Positions 36,138 to 44,124 of a DNA stretch of 64,000 nucleotides are shown here, piece after piece (the first letter of the stretch is position 1; each line of letters starts with the position of its first letter). Below the pieces are notes generated by a model that was not told the DNA's origin, searched no databases, and saw nothing but the letters and a program-made list of their open reading frames with translations. The DNA is taken from positions 2,018,001-2,082,000 of the forward strand of contig NZ_CP029185.2 of assembly GCF_003096015.2 (NCBI RefSeq). The letters are read 5' to 3'. A program made the translations under genes and the position numbers. Source of the stretch: Limnobaculum parvum (GTDB lineage: Bacteria; Pseudomonadota; Gammaproteobacteria; Enterobacterales; Enterobacteriaceae).

Positions 36138-36440
36138 CTACTTCCAGAAATTAAATTTATTCTTGAAGCGGCCGCCAGCATTGCTGAGAGCACCTTCGAC
36201 AAAAGCACCTGTCGCATAGCCAGATGTCCTACATTTTCACCATTAACGATTCCTGTTGAAGCCAGCATGTCGAGACAGGCTCCCAACACAGGGGGAGAAT
36301 TTACTGGCGATGCCCTCTACCACAGTCATTCCTGTATTACCTAAAATTTTACCCAGAAAACCGCCTACAGCAGCCATCGAAACTTGAATAAAACCCGCTC
36401 CCGGCACCTGTTCAATTTCAACAACGCTGAGTTCTCTCAT
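36138..36440 (-). pseudogene. Class II microcin-like precursor gene, frameshifted
   Basis: ATG 36440, behind AAGGGTG, opens MRELSVVEIEQVPGAG, a double-glycine-type leader ending Gly-Ala like those of class II microcins cut by C39 peptidases. It continues hydrophobic and Gly-rich (MAAVGGFLGKILGNTG) to a stop after 65 codons. Two further stops follow, then the same frame reopens as GYATGAFVEGALSNAGG and ends NFWK at 36138. Between the CCCCC run (36284-36288) and about 36220, another frame gives VLGACLDMLASTGIVNGENVGHL without stops. Removing one C and adding one base near 36220 restores a 100-residue microcin-like protein. If only one C is lost, the product ends ISGSSVSGRS at 36119. As it stands, a 65-residue product (36243-36440) may be made. 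Confidence 0.6.
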
Positions 36441-36488
36441 TATTTCACCCTTAAAATTATTTCTTATTAACTAGGGAATAAATCCAGT

Positions 36489-36659
36489 TTATTGGTATTG
36501 TAATAATAGCCCTATGGTTCCACCGACCTTATCGCCTACAACAACTCCAGCAAGACGTGATGGCACATCAACCGCCAAATGAATAACATCCCATATCACG
36601 TCAGTAAAAATCCCTGCTCCATTTATTTTCTCTATTTCTGTATTTGATAACTCTCTCAT
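36489..36659 (-). CDS. Class II microcin/bacteriocin-like precursor peptide
   Basis: A 56-residue gene too short for most gene finders. ATG 36659, 6 nt after AAGGA, begins MRELSNTEIEKINGAG. This leader has the same MRELS, EIE and Gly-Ala-Gly pattern as its neighbour and as enterobacterial class II microcins (MRE/MRT leaders). Cleavage after Gly-Ala would leave about 41 residues: hydrophobic, Gly/Val-rich (LAGVVVGDKVGGTIGLLLQYQ), no cysteine. It lies 48 nt upstream of the second leader-bearing gene, so both may be on one transcript. No immunity protein, C39 exporter or siderophore genes are seen nearby; these could be elsewhere in the genome. A class II bacteriocin role is inference from the leader and size. 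Confidence 0.65.
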   Translation of the reverse strand: MRELSNTEIEKINGAGIFTDVIWDVIHLAVDVPSRLAGVVVGDKVGGTIGLLLQYQ

Positions 36660-36985
36660 TCCGTATCCTTAGCAAAGTAATAATATTTCTTAAAATAGTC
36701 TTGGTTTATATGCAAATAGCACCAACACGGACATGTATTCCGTCAAAGAAATAGATATATATGATTAGAAATGAGATAGTCATATTTATTCAATATGGCA
36801 AAAATAAATGATTACTATAAATAGCTGAAGAGTGTATTAATAGGCATTTAGGGGTTTATTTAAATAATTTACAAATCAATGAGTGATAATTATAAATAAA
36901 TTATTAATTTTAATAAAACTATAAATGACGGCGCTCTTCGTAAAAAGAGCGCTGGATATGATAAAAATTTAGAATTAGATTATAT

Positions 36986-37264
36986 TTATATAGCTTCACT
37001 TTCCAGCATATAAATATGACGATCTATATTTTTCAGGCTGACACCCAGAGAGCGCGCTATTTGCTCACGGCTCTGCCCTTCAGCTAACAGTGATTTAATC
37101 TGCTTAGCAATATTCGTCTCGTGACCTTGGTAAATATAAGAAACTTGAAATGTTTTTTTACATAAAACACAAAGATAACGTTGGATCCCGGAGCGCGCCT
37201 GACCGTGGCGTCTTATCCTACCGGGTACATTACAATGGTGACAAACTAGCTGCCTCACTTCCAT
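36986..37264 (-). CDS. Orphan IS1 InsA-like zinc-finger/HTH protein
   Basis: A 92-residue protein with a C2C2 zinc-ribbon (Cys 8, 11, 32, 35; VCHHCN and YLCVLCKKTF) followed by a helix-turn-helix (IAKQIKSLLAEGQSREQIARSLGVS). The layout and the GIQRYLCxxCKKTFQ segment match the InsA regulator of IS1. A very strong AAGGAGG lies 7 nt before ATG 37264; a longer frame to 37357 is less likely. No insB or IS1 inverted repeats are visible, so it is either a remnant or a domesticated regulator. It lies 326 nt upstream of, and on the same strand as, the two microcin-like genes. Confidence 0.65.
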   Translation of the reverse strand: MEVRQLVCHHCNVPGRIRRHGQARSGIQRYLCVLCKKTFQVSYIYQGHETNIAKQIKSLLAEGQSREQIARSLGVSLKNIDRHIYMLESEAI

Positions 37265-37788
37265 AATAACCTCCTTTTTAAAAAAAAATGCATCCATTAC
37301 CAGTATAATTGCCAGACAGCCATCTCTCTCCATACTTATAGGTAAGAGAGAAATCATTATCTTTTACAGTAATTTGTTTTTAAATCCCAGCCATTAATAC
37401 CATTCAGTTAATTACACACTAAACTGAAAATACAATAATGTTCATAAAAACGAATGATAAGCCGGTCAGGAATTATATACAGTTTAATTTAAATCGATCA
37501 AGCCGTATTATCAATTAGACAACATTGAATCGCAGCTTAACAAAAATGAAAATAAACTCAATAATATGATTGTGTTACCTGATAAATCATCCAATCGGCC
37601 AGCATTTTAACACGTAAAGATCATTGAAAAAGCTCAATAATATTTGATCAGATATATCCGAGTAATTTATTAACAGAAATTATACTTAACAATAGGTAAT
37701 TTAGCATTTTCATTTTTTAATGGTAATAACTCAGTTCTCAACTAATCTTAACCGTATACACTTGTTCTTTCTACGGAGGATAATGCCA

Positions 37789-37923
37789 ATGTTAGTGAAA
37801 CGTGCTATTGCCATTCTTTCATTAGTTCTTTTCTGTGGTTTGCTATCTGCCTGCAATACGGCGCGCGGTGTTGGACAAGATATTGAAGCGGGTGGTGAAG
37901 CAATACAGAGAAGTACCTACTAG
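37789..37923 (+). CDS. ecnB: Entericidin A/B family lipoprotein
   Basis: A 44-residue lipoprotein: signal MLVKRAIAILSLVLFCGLLSAC with lipobox LSAC (Cys 22), then NTARGVGQDIEAGGEAIQRS, the entericidin signature. In E. coli, EcnA and EcnB form an antidote/toxin pair controlled by RpoS; EcnB can cause lysis. Only one copy is present here, so whether it is antidote-like or toxin-like is unclear. GGAGGA lies 8 nt before ATG 37789; an ATG at 37783 is too close to it. Confidence 0.88.
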   Translation: MLVKRAIAILSLVLFCGLLSACNTARGVGQDIEAGGEAIQRSTY

Positions 37924-38308
37924 TTTCAACTGATTAGTCATACAGATAAAGGCCCTCACTATCGTTGTCGAGGGTCTGTCTACTGATGGTATTGAGTTAT
38001 TCTTAGTTCAGATGCTGTTGAACTTCCCGTTTTAATTGCCTGACATTTTTGCTCAATCAATTTCCTATAACGCGGAGGCCCCTCTGTATCACCGCATTAG
38101 TATCATTTCATTGTTAATCACTTAAGTCCTCAATAAGATGGTCATACCAACCGTTGAAAGGCCGTTTGCCTCTAGATTGTTATCAACCAATATACCCAAT
38201 TAGCGATAAAAATCTCATAATGTGTATAATAGCGCATCAATTTAGAACGCTTTGAGCTAGTTATATATTAACTTGCTGATATTAAACAATTTTAAGGTGA
38301 GATGAGTT

Positions 38309-39400
38309 ATGGGATTTAAATGCGGCATTGTTGGTTTGCCTAATGTAGGTAAATCAACCCTGTTTAATGCGTTAACGAAGGCGGGTATCGAAGCGGCTAA
38401 CTTTCCGTTCTGTACAATTGAGCCTAATACCGGTGTCGTACCCATGCCCGATCCACGCCTCGACCAACTGGCTGAAATCGTTAAACCACAGCGCATTCTA
38501 CCGACTACCATGGAATTCGTGGATATTGCAGGTCTGGTTAAAGGGGCTTCCAAAGGTGAAGGCCTAGGTAACCAATTTTTGACCAATATTCGTGAAACTG
38601 AAGCGATTGGTCATGTTGTTCGCTGTTTTGAGAATGACAACATTATTCACGTATCGGGTAAGGTCGATCCGGCTGAAGACATTGATATTATCAATACCGA
38701 ACTGGCTCTTTCCGATCTAGAAACCTGTGAACGCGCAATCCACCGCGTGCAGAAAAAGGCCAAAGGCGGCGATAAAGATGCCAAAATTGAGCTAGCTGCA
38801 TTAGAGAAGTGCCTGCCACATTTAGAGAATGCCGGCATGTTACGCGCATTAAATCTCGACAGCGAAGAAAGAGCCGCTCTGCGTTATTTAAGCTTCCTGA
38901 CCTTGAAACCAACCATGTACATTGCCAACGTTAATGAAGATGGTTTCGAAAATAATCCGTATCTGGATAAAGTGCGCGAAATTGCTGCCGCTGAAGGTTC
39001 GGTGGTGGTTGCCGTTTGTGCTGCCGTTGAGTCTGATATTGCCGAACTGGATGACGAAGAACGTGATGAGTTTATGGCTGAAATGGGCCTGACCGAGCCG
39101 GGTTTAAACCGCGTGATTCGTGCTGGCTATGAACTACTGAGCCTGCAAACCTACTTCACCGCTGGCGTAAAAGAAGTTCGCGCTTGGACAATTCCGGTTG
39201 GAGCCACCGCCCCACAGGCTGCCGGTAAAATTCATACCGACTTTGAAAAAGGCTTTATCCGCGCGCAGACTATCGCCTTTGAAGATTTTATTACCTACAA
39301 AGGTGAACAAGGCGCTAAAGAAGCGGGTAAAATGCGTTCAGAAGGGAAAGATTATATCGTCAAAGATGGCGATGTGATGAATTTCTTGTTCAACGTCTAA
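38309..39400 (+). CDS. ychF: Redox-regulated ATPase/GTPase YchF (Obg family)
   Basis: A 363-residue OBG-family P-loop protein that hydrolyses ATP and is linked to ribosome binding and oxidative-stress control. The N-terminus MGFKCGIVGLPNVGKSTLFN carries the Walker A motif; VDIAGLVKGASKGEGLGNQFL is the G3 region. A coiled-coil insert (about 130-170) and a C-terminal TGS domain (from about 275) follow. A Shine-Dalgarno AAGGTGAG precedes the ATG. It is normally co-transcribed after pth; here it stands alone with its own promoter region and terminator. Confidence 0.96.
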   Translation: MGFKCGIVGLPNVGKSTLFNALTKAGIEAANFPFCTIEPNTGVVPMPDPRLDQLAEIVKPQRILPTTMEFVDIAGLVKGASKGEGLGNQFLTNIRETEAIGHVVRCFENDNIIHVSGKVDPAEDIDIINTELALSDLETCERAIHRVQKKAKGGDKDAKIELAALEKCLPHLENAGMLRALNLDSEERAALRYLSFLTLKPTMYIANVNEDGFENNPYLDKVREIAAAEGSVVVAVCAAVESDIAELDDEERDEFMAEMGLTEPGLNRVIRAGYELLSLQTYFTAGVKEVRAWTIPVGATAPQAAGKIHTDFEKGFIRAQTIAFEDFITYKGEQGAKEAGKMRSEGKDYIVKDGDVMNFLFNV

Positions 39401-39457
39401 GTTTTTCTGTTTTGTGGCATGTCAGGATGCCACATTAAGAACAGATAACTTATTGGA

Positions 39458-39486
39458 ATCCACGCAATTCTTGCGTGGATTTTTTT
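39458..39486 (+). terminator. Intrinsic terminator after ychF
   Basis: A 10-bp perfect stem (atccacgcaa with ttgcgtggat), 3-nt loop, then six T residues: a textbook rho-independent terminator. Confidence 0.9.
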
Positions 39487-39599
39487 ATACCTTTTAGACA
39501 CAAAATGGCACTAACGTGTAAATTGGGTTACTCTCTGGCTTTCTATAATACCCTGACATGATGGTTTTTAACCTATCGCAGCGCTGACAGGAACAATGC

Positions 39600-40097
39600 A
39601 TGGATATCGTAAAATATTCCTACAAAATAAATCGCTTGTTTATTTTGATGGGTATCGGCTTTTTCGGCTGGTTAACCTGGTTTTCATGCCATCAAATCAA
39701 TAATACCGAACAATGGCTGGTCGTTGGGCAATCTGCCTCGGTCACGGCTGAACAGGCTCGGTATCTGCTTTCTGCTACCGCATTGATTTTTGCCCTGCTG
39801 ACATTGATGGCGTTTATGATATGGCTCAATAGTTTTTCTGAGCGCCAAAACATCATCTTTACTTCTGATGCCATCAATTACCCTAAAGGTCATCTCAGGC
39901 CTAAATTGATAACCATTATGTATGGTGATATTCGTGAGCTAGCGCGGATTAATGTTCAGCATAATGAAGCATTAGAAATTACCACTAGCCATAGCAAGTA
40001 CCGCATTCTGAAAAGTATGCTAAAGAATCAAGCTACCTTTAACGAAGTATGTGAACGCCTACAGCAGATGGCCGCGCCCTTCCTTACCATCGTTTAA
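39600..40097 (+). CDS. Hypothetical two-helix membrane protein
   Basis: A 165-residue protein with two membrane helices (about 12-31 and 52-75) and a C-terminal cytoplasmic part (FTSDAINYPKGHLRPKLITIMYGDIREL, then EALEITTSHSKYRILKSML). The soluble part looks like a small beta-rich, PH-like domain, but I do not recognise the family. It lies alone between ychF and yajD with moderate codon use, so it is probably a real conserved gene. Confidence 0.6.
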   Translation: MDIVKYSYKINRLFILMGIGFFGWLTWFSCHQINNTEQWLVVGQSASVTAEQARYLLSATALIFALLTLMAFMIWLNSFSERQNIIFTSDAINYPKGHLRPKLITIMYGDIRELARINVQHNEALEITTSHSKYRILKSMLKNQATFNEVCERLQQMAAPFLTIV

Positions 40098-40174
40098 CCA
40101 CTAAGATAAAAACGATCGGTCATCAATATGGTAATTCCAGTGATAACCGATCGCTTATGACACCGTCGACTTAA

Positions 40175-40519
40175 CTATTTTTTATTCATTAAATTACGCA
40201 AGTTAGCAAATGGGTTATGGGTTGCCAGCCCCTGATCCTGTTGAGCGTCTTCCCCGGCAACCACCGTTGAACCATAGATATCCGCCTCGGTATATTTTGA
40301 GTGTTCGTGATCGTGGCAAAACAGGCATAACATCTCCCAATTGCTACCATCTTCCGGATTATTAGAGTGATCGTGATCGATATGATGCACCGTCAACTCT
40401 CTTAAATTGGAATAGACAAACTCACGGGAACATCTGCCGCAAACCCAGGGAAATAGCTTAAGCGCCTTTTCACGATAGCCATTTTCAAGTTTCGCATAGT
40501 TCTTTGGTATATAGGCCAT
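40175..40519 (-). CDS. yajD: YajD family HNH nuclease-like protein
   Basis: A 114-residue protein with an HNH fold: a zinc ribbon CGRCSREF and CLFCHDHEH holds the VHHIDHDHSNNPEDGSNWEMLC core. The start MAYIPKNYAKLENGYREKALKLFPWVC and length match E. coli YajD (115). HNH proteins of this type are putative endonucleases; YajD's substrate is unknown. It is monocistronic. Confidence 0.92.
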   Translation of the reverse strand: MAYIPKNYAKLENGYREKALKLFPWVCGRCSREFVYSNLRELTVHHIDHDHSNNPEDGSNWEMLCLFCHDHEHSKYTEADIYGSTVVAGEDAQQDQGLATHNPFANLRNLMNKK

Positions 40520-40605
40520 ATAAAACCTTCAGATTAAAAAATTAAAACCTTGTCTACCTGATATCTTATAGTTAAACCGCTCATCTTCACAAACAGAAAA
40601 AACGA

Positions 40606-41799
40606 TTACAATACGTCAGAGAATGCCTTGGCGACTCGCTCAACATTAGCGCCATTTAATCCAGTCAGGCACATACGACCATTTCTTACCAAATAGATAC
40701 CATACTCGTGCTTTAGTCGGTCAACTTGCTCTGGTGTTAAACCGGTATAGCTGAACATACCCGCTTGTTTTACTAAATAGCTTGAGTCACGCCCGGGTAA
40801 TGCCAGAGTCATCACTTCAACCATCTTTTGACGCATTTGTAGAATACGAGCGCGCATCTCAGCGACTTCCCCAACCCACATCGTTTTTAACTGCGGATCG
40901 GACAGGACGGTAGAAACCACCAACGCCCCACTCAGTGGTGGGCTAGAATAGTTGCGGCGGACCGTTGCTTTAAGCTGCCCTAGCACTCTGGAAGCTTCAT
41001 CAGCATGATCACAAAAAACCGAAAGCCCCCCACAGCGTTCACCATAAATAGAAAAGTTCTTTGAATAAGAGTTAGACAATAAACAGGCAATACCCGCCTT
41101 AGCCACGGCACGAATGGCATATGCATCCTCATCCAAACCTTGATTAAAGCCCTGATAAGCAATATCCATAAAGGCGATAAGTTCACGTTCCGCCAATACC
41201 TCAACCACCTTATCCCATTGTTCTGGCCGCAGATCGGCCCCGGTTGGGTTATGACAGCAAGGGTGTAATAATACAATGCTCTTTGTTGGTAATGTCTTCA
41301 GCGTTGCCAACATCTGTTCAAAAGCAACTCCACGGGTTTCACTGTCAAAATAGGGGTAGCGATTAACTTTAATGCCCGCCCCTTCAAAAATCGCCACGTG
41401 GTTGTCCCAAGTAGGGTTACTTACCCAAACCTCAGATTCCGGAAAATAGGTATGCAAAAAATCCGCCCCAACTTTTAACGCACCGGAACCACCCAGCGTC
41501 TGAATAGTTGCTACACGATTATCAACCAATGCCGGGTTATCCTCACCCAACAATAGATGTTGGGTTACTTTGCGGTAAACAGGCATACCGTCCATTGGTA
41601 AATAAACCAAGGGGTCATGATTGGTTTTAAACAACCGTTCTCTGGCCAGAGATACCGAATTTAAAACTGGAATTCGCCCCTGTTCATCATAGTAAAGGCC
41701 GATGCTTAAGTTCACCTTTGACTCGCGCTTATCTTTAGAAAATTCCTCCATCAGAGAAAGAATTGGATCTCCGGCATATGCATTTACGTGTTGAAACAT
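40606..41799 (-). CDS. tyrB: Aromatic amino acid aminotransferase TyrB
   Basis: A 397-residue fold-type I PLP aminotransferase making Tyr, Phe and, in E. coli, Leu from 2-oxo acids. The PLP lysine lies in SNSYSKNFSIYGERCGG near residue 247; other motifs are HPCCHNPTGAD and RMCLTGLN. Similarity to E. coli TyrB (MFQKVDAYAGDPILTLM) is close. Most family members have SKNFS or SKIFS here, so the active site is intact. No clear TyrR box was found by eye upstream. Confidence 0.94.
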   Translation of the reverse strand: MFQHVNAYAGDPILSLMEEFSKDKRESKVNLSIGLYYDEQGRIPVLNSVSLARERLFKTNHDPLVYLPMDGMPVYRKVTQHLLLGEDNPALVDNRVATIQTLGGSGALKVGADFLHTYFPESEVWVSNPTWDNHVAIFEGAGIKVNRYPYFDSETRGVAFEQMLATLKTLPTKSIVLLHPCCHNPTGADLRPEQWDKVVEVLAERELIAFMDIAYQGFNQGLDEDAYAIRAVAKAGIACLLSNSYSKNFSIYGERCGGLSVFCDHADEASRVLGQLKATVRRNYSSPPLSGALVVSTVLSDPQLKTMWVGEVAEMRARILQMRQKMVEVMTLALPGRDSSYLVKQAGMFSYTGLTPEQVDRLKHEYGIYLVRNGRMCLTGLNGANVERVAKAFSDVL

Positions 41800-42062
41800 T
41801 CCCTACCCCTCAAGTTGACTGCGATCTTCTTTGCATGAACGTTGATATATAAATGATAAAAATAAACGATATTGAACAAGTCGAGTCAATGCATATCAAT
41901 GACACTGAATCTGACTCCCAAGAGCCCTCACATTACCCTGAAAGTAAAAAACTCGCCAGTCGCATGATTATTCTGTTTTTATCCAATCGGGATATTTCTG
42001 GATAACCAGTAAAATTCGTTGCTAAGCTTAGACCTTATGATTAACCAAAGAGCCAACCCACC

Positions 42063-42662
42063 ATGACAACTCAAAACGACCAGCGTTATCAGCAGCGCCA
42101 AAAAAAAATTAAACAGCACATTGATGAACGAATCGCTGTCGCCACTCAAGACCGTGGATTACTGCTGATACTGACCGGAAATGGTAAAGGTAAAAGCACT
42201 GCCGCCTTTGGTACCGTAGCCCGAACCGTTGGTCATGGACAACAGGCGGCGGTGATTCAATTTATTAAAGGGACTTGGGAATGTGGAGAACGTAATCTGT
42301 TATCGCAGCATGGCGTAGAATTCCAAGTGATGTCTACTGGCTTCACGTGGGAAACACAAAATAGAGCCAGCGATATGTTAGCGGCACAAGAGATGTGGCA
42401 GCATGGCAAACGAATGTTATCCAATGCGTTATTAGATTTAGTAGTATTGGATGAACTGACCTACATGATTACTTATGGCTATATCGAGCTAACCGAAGTC
42501 ATACAAGTGCTTCAGCACCGCCCACAAGAACAAACCGTCATTATTACGGGTCGAGGATGTCATCGTACACTGATTGAAATGGCGGATACCGTTAGCGAAA
42601 TACGCCCGATAAAACACGCGTTTGATCATGGACTGCAAGCGAGACAGGGCATTGATTGGTAA
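42063..42662 (+). CDS. btuR: Cob(I)yrinic acid a,c-diamide adenosyltransferase
   Basis: A 199-residue CobA/CobO/BtuR enzyme that transfers the adenosyl group from ATP to the cobalt of corrinoids, making adenosylcobalamin. The P-loop reads LTGNGKGKSTAAFGT near residue 38; IQFIKGTW and VVLDELTYM (Walker B) follow. It is not in a cobalamin biosynthesis operon, so it probably serves corrinoid salvage, as in E. coli. It converges with luxI, leaving an 83-nt gap. Confidence 0.95.
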   Translation: MTTQNDQRYQQRQKKIKQHIDERIAVATQDRGLLLILTGNGKGKSTAAFGTVARTVGHGQQAAVIQFIKGTWECGERNLLSQHGVEFQVMSTGFTWETQNRASDMLAAQEMWQHGKRMLSNALLDLVVLDELTYMITYGYIELTEVIQVLQHRPQEQTVIITGRGCHRTLIEMADTVSEIRPIKHAFDHGLQARQGIDW

Positions 42663-42745
42663 AACAGAAAAAAAAACAAATAACCAATAAATAATGTTGT
42701 CAGCATAATTTATTGGCTATGTATCCGTTGTGATGGACTATATGG

Positions 42746-43303
42746 CTATCTCACATCAATAATACAGGCAATGACCGGATGACCATCAACCAATACTGGT
42801 GCTCCTCCACGATGAACGTTATAGCCCAATCCTTTAATTAGTCGTTCCACCGCTAATGGGGAGACGGTAACAATAGTTTTCACATGATATTGAGTAAGAT
42901 AGCTTATTGATTCTTTTAACAAACCGGCGGCAACAACTGACGAAAGGCTACCCCGCTGCTTCTTTAAGGTGGACGAATTTAAATCCAGCGCAGAGAAACG
43001 AGAAATTTCCCAAATATAAGGTGAACAAGGCGGGTGGTTTCCATTTAATAACTCAGGAAATACTTCACTTAACAAATAAGGCTCTGTTGTCGGTAACAAT
43101 CTGGAACAACCAATTATCTCTTTCTGGCTATTCCTGGCTATCACATACACTGTATCTAGCTTATCAAACTGGTCTCGTTCATATCCAACGGGAGTATTTA
43201 GCTCCCAACCCAGTTTCTCAACAAATACCTTATAGCGATATGCGGCCAGCTCATTTTCTAATCCAGAAGGTAAGTTACTTGGTGAACCTGATAAAAATTC
43301 CAT
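42746..43303 (-). CDS. Acyl-homoserine-lactone synthase (LuxI family)
   Basis: A 185-residue autoinducer synthase joining S-adenosylmethionine with an acyl chain from acyl-ACP. All the usual invariant residues are present: Arg23, Phe27 and Trp33 (YRYKVFVEKLGWEL), Asp44 and Asp47 (ERDQFD), Arg68 (GCSRLLP), Glu99 and Arg102 (WEISRF). The start ATG 43303 follows GTGGGA; the longer frame begins at a GTG five codons upstream. The acyl chain length cannot be inferred safely. It is 97 nt downstream of the RsaM-like gene on the same strand, with luxR divergent beyond. Confidence 0.93.
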   Translation of the reverse strand: MEFLSGSPSNLPSGLENELAAYRYKVFVEKLGWELNTPVGYERDQFDKLDTVYVIARNSQKEIIGCSRLLPTTEPYLLSEVFPELLNGNHPPCSPYIWEISRFSALDLNSSTLKKQRGSLSSVVAAGLLKESISYLTQYHVKTIVTVSPLAVERLIKGLGYNVHRGGAPVLVDGHPVIACIIDVR

Positions 43304-43400
43304 GATATATTTTCCCACATTGTAAATTTATTGGAAAAATATATTAATAACATTGGATTACAGAACGTAACCTGACAAATCTACCAGCTATCCGATTAGA

Positions 43401-43829
43401 TTACTGAGTGATAGACTGAAGAATTTTTTCATTCCAATCGATTTCAGCTATTTTATTATCCAGCTGTCGTTGTACATACTCCTCTTCGTTCATTTCACTT
43501 TGTAGACTTTCGTCCATATGAAAGGCGATATTGCTAAAGACCGGGCCGATTTTCACATATTGGCAATTGGCGTTTTCATAACGCAATTCCCAATCCCAGC
43601 CTATTGATAAAACAGGAGGTATCAAACTTACCCATTCGGTATAACCTGTAATGGTGGTAATCACGCCCCCTTGAAACCGCAAATCTTCAGGCTCCGCATG
43701 CACAGCAGAATAGAGATGGGTAAATTCAACATTTCTAAAAAAATTGAGATCAATTTTAACTCGATAATCCATATCACCTTCATGGCATTTATCATAAACT
43801 TCTATATTAATGTCTTTCTTCTTCTGCAC
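43401..43829 (-). CDS. RsaM-like quorum-sensing repressor (DUF4902)
   Basis: A 142-residue acidic protein without membrane segments. It has several conserved-looking tryptophans (GYTEWVSLIPPVLSIGWDWEL, IDWNEKILQ) and ends in a charged helix. The pattern and its position between luxI and luxR match RsaM/DUF4902 proteins, which repress AHL production in Burkholderia and Pseudomonas fuscovaginae. The family call is from memory of that pattern and context. GTG 43829 lies 5 nt after AGGAGG; a downstream ATG at 43772 (MDYRVKID) would shorten it by 19 residues. It probably shares a transcript with luxI. Confidence 0.6.
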   Translation of the reverse strand: MQKKKDINIEVYDKCHEGDMDYRVKIDLNFFRNVEFTHLYSAVHAEPEDLRFQGGVITTITGYTEWVSLIPPVLSIGWDWELRYENANCQYVKIGPVFSNIAFHMDESLQSEMNEEEYVQRQLDNKIAEIDWNEKILQSITQ

Positions 43830-44124
43830 ACACACCTCCTAGAATGTTAAAATTTGGTATCTTAAGTTGTGATCAAGCTTGGTTAGTGCAACATATTTTA
43901 TTTACAGCTCAAAATAATGATATTAGTATACTAGTTACTGCGATCGGTTAGTCGTTCAGCTATATATTTCTATGCGACCTGAATTCTGTACAATGGCTAT
44001 CTGACGGGCTTTGTGTATATATTATTAATTAAGAGTAAAAAATTTAGCATGTCGTTACTGAGTTAAACGATATCGATTTCCCGTCGGTTTATTTCTACAT
44101 GTTTTGTTATCGAAGGAAGCGGTT

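Noticed and set aside
36986..37264. An IS1 insertion sequence
   Set aside because: Only an InsA-like frame is present; I found no insB frame and no pair of terminal inverted repeats within reach, so a mobile element is not called.
37947..37978. CCCTC...GAGGG hairpin after the entericidin gene as a terminator
   Set aside because: The stem is only 5-6 bp with a long loop and there is no T-run, so it is too weak to call.
41800..41870. TyrR box upstream of tyrB
   Set aside because: No TGTAAA-N6-TTTACA-like sequence could be found by eye.
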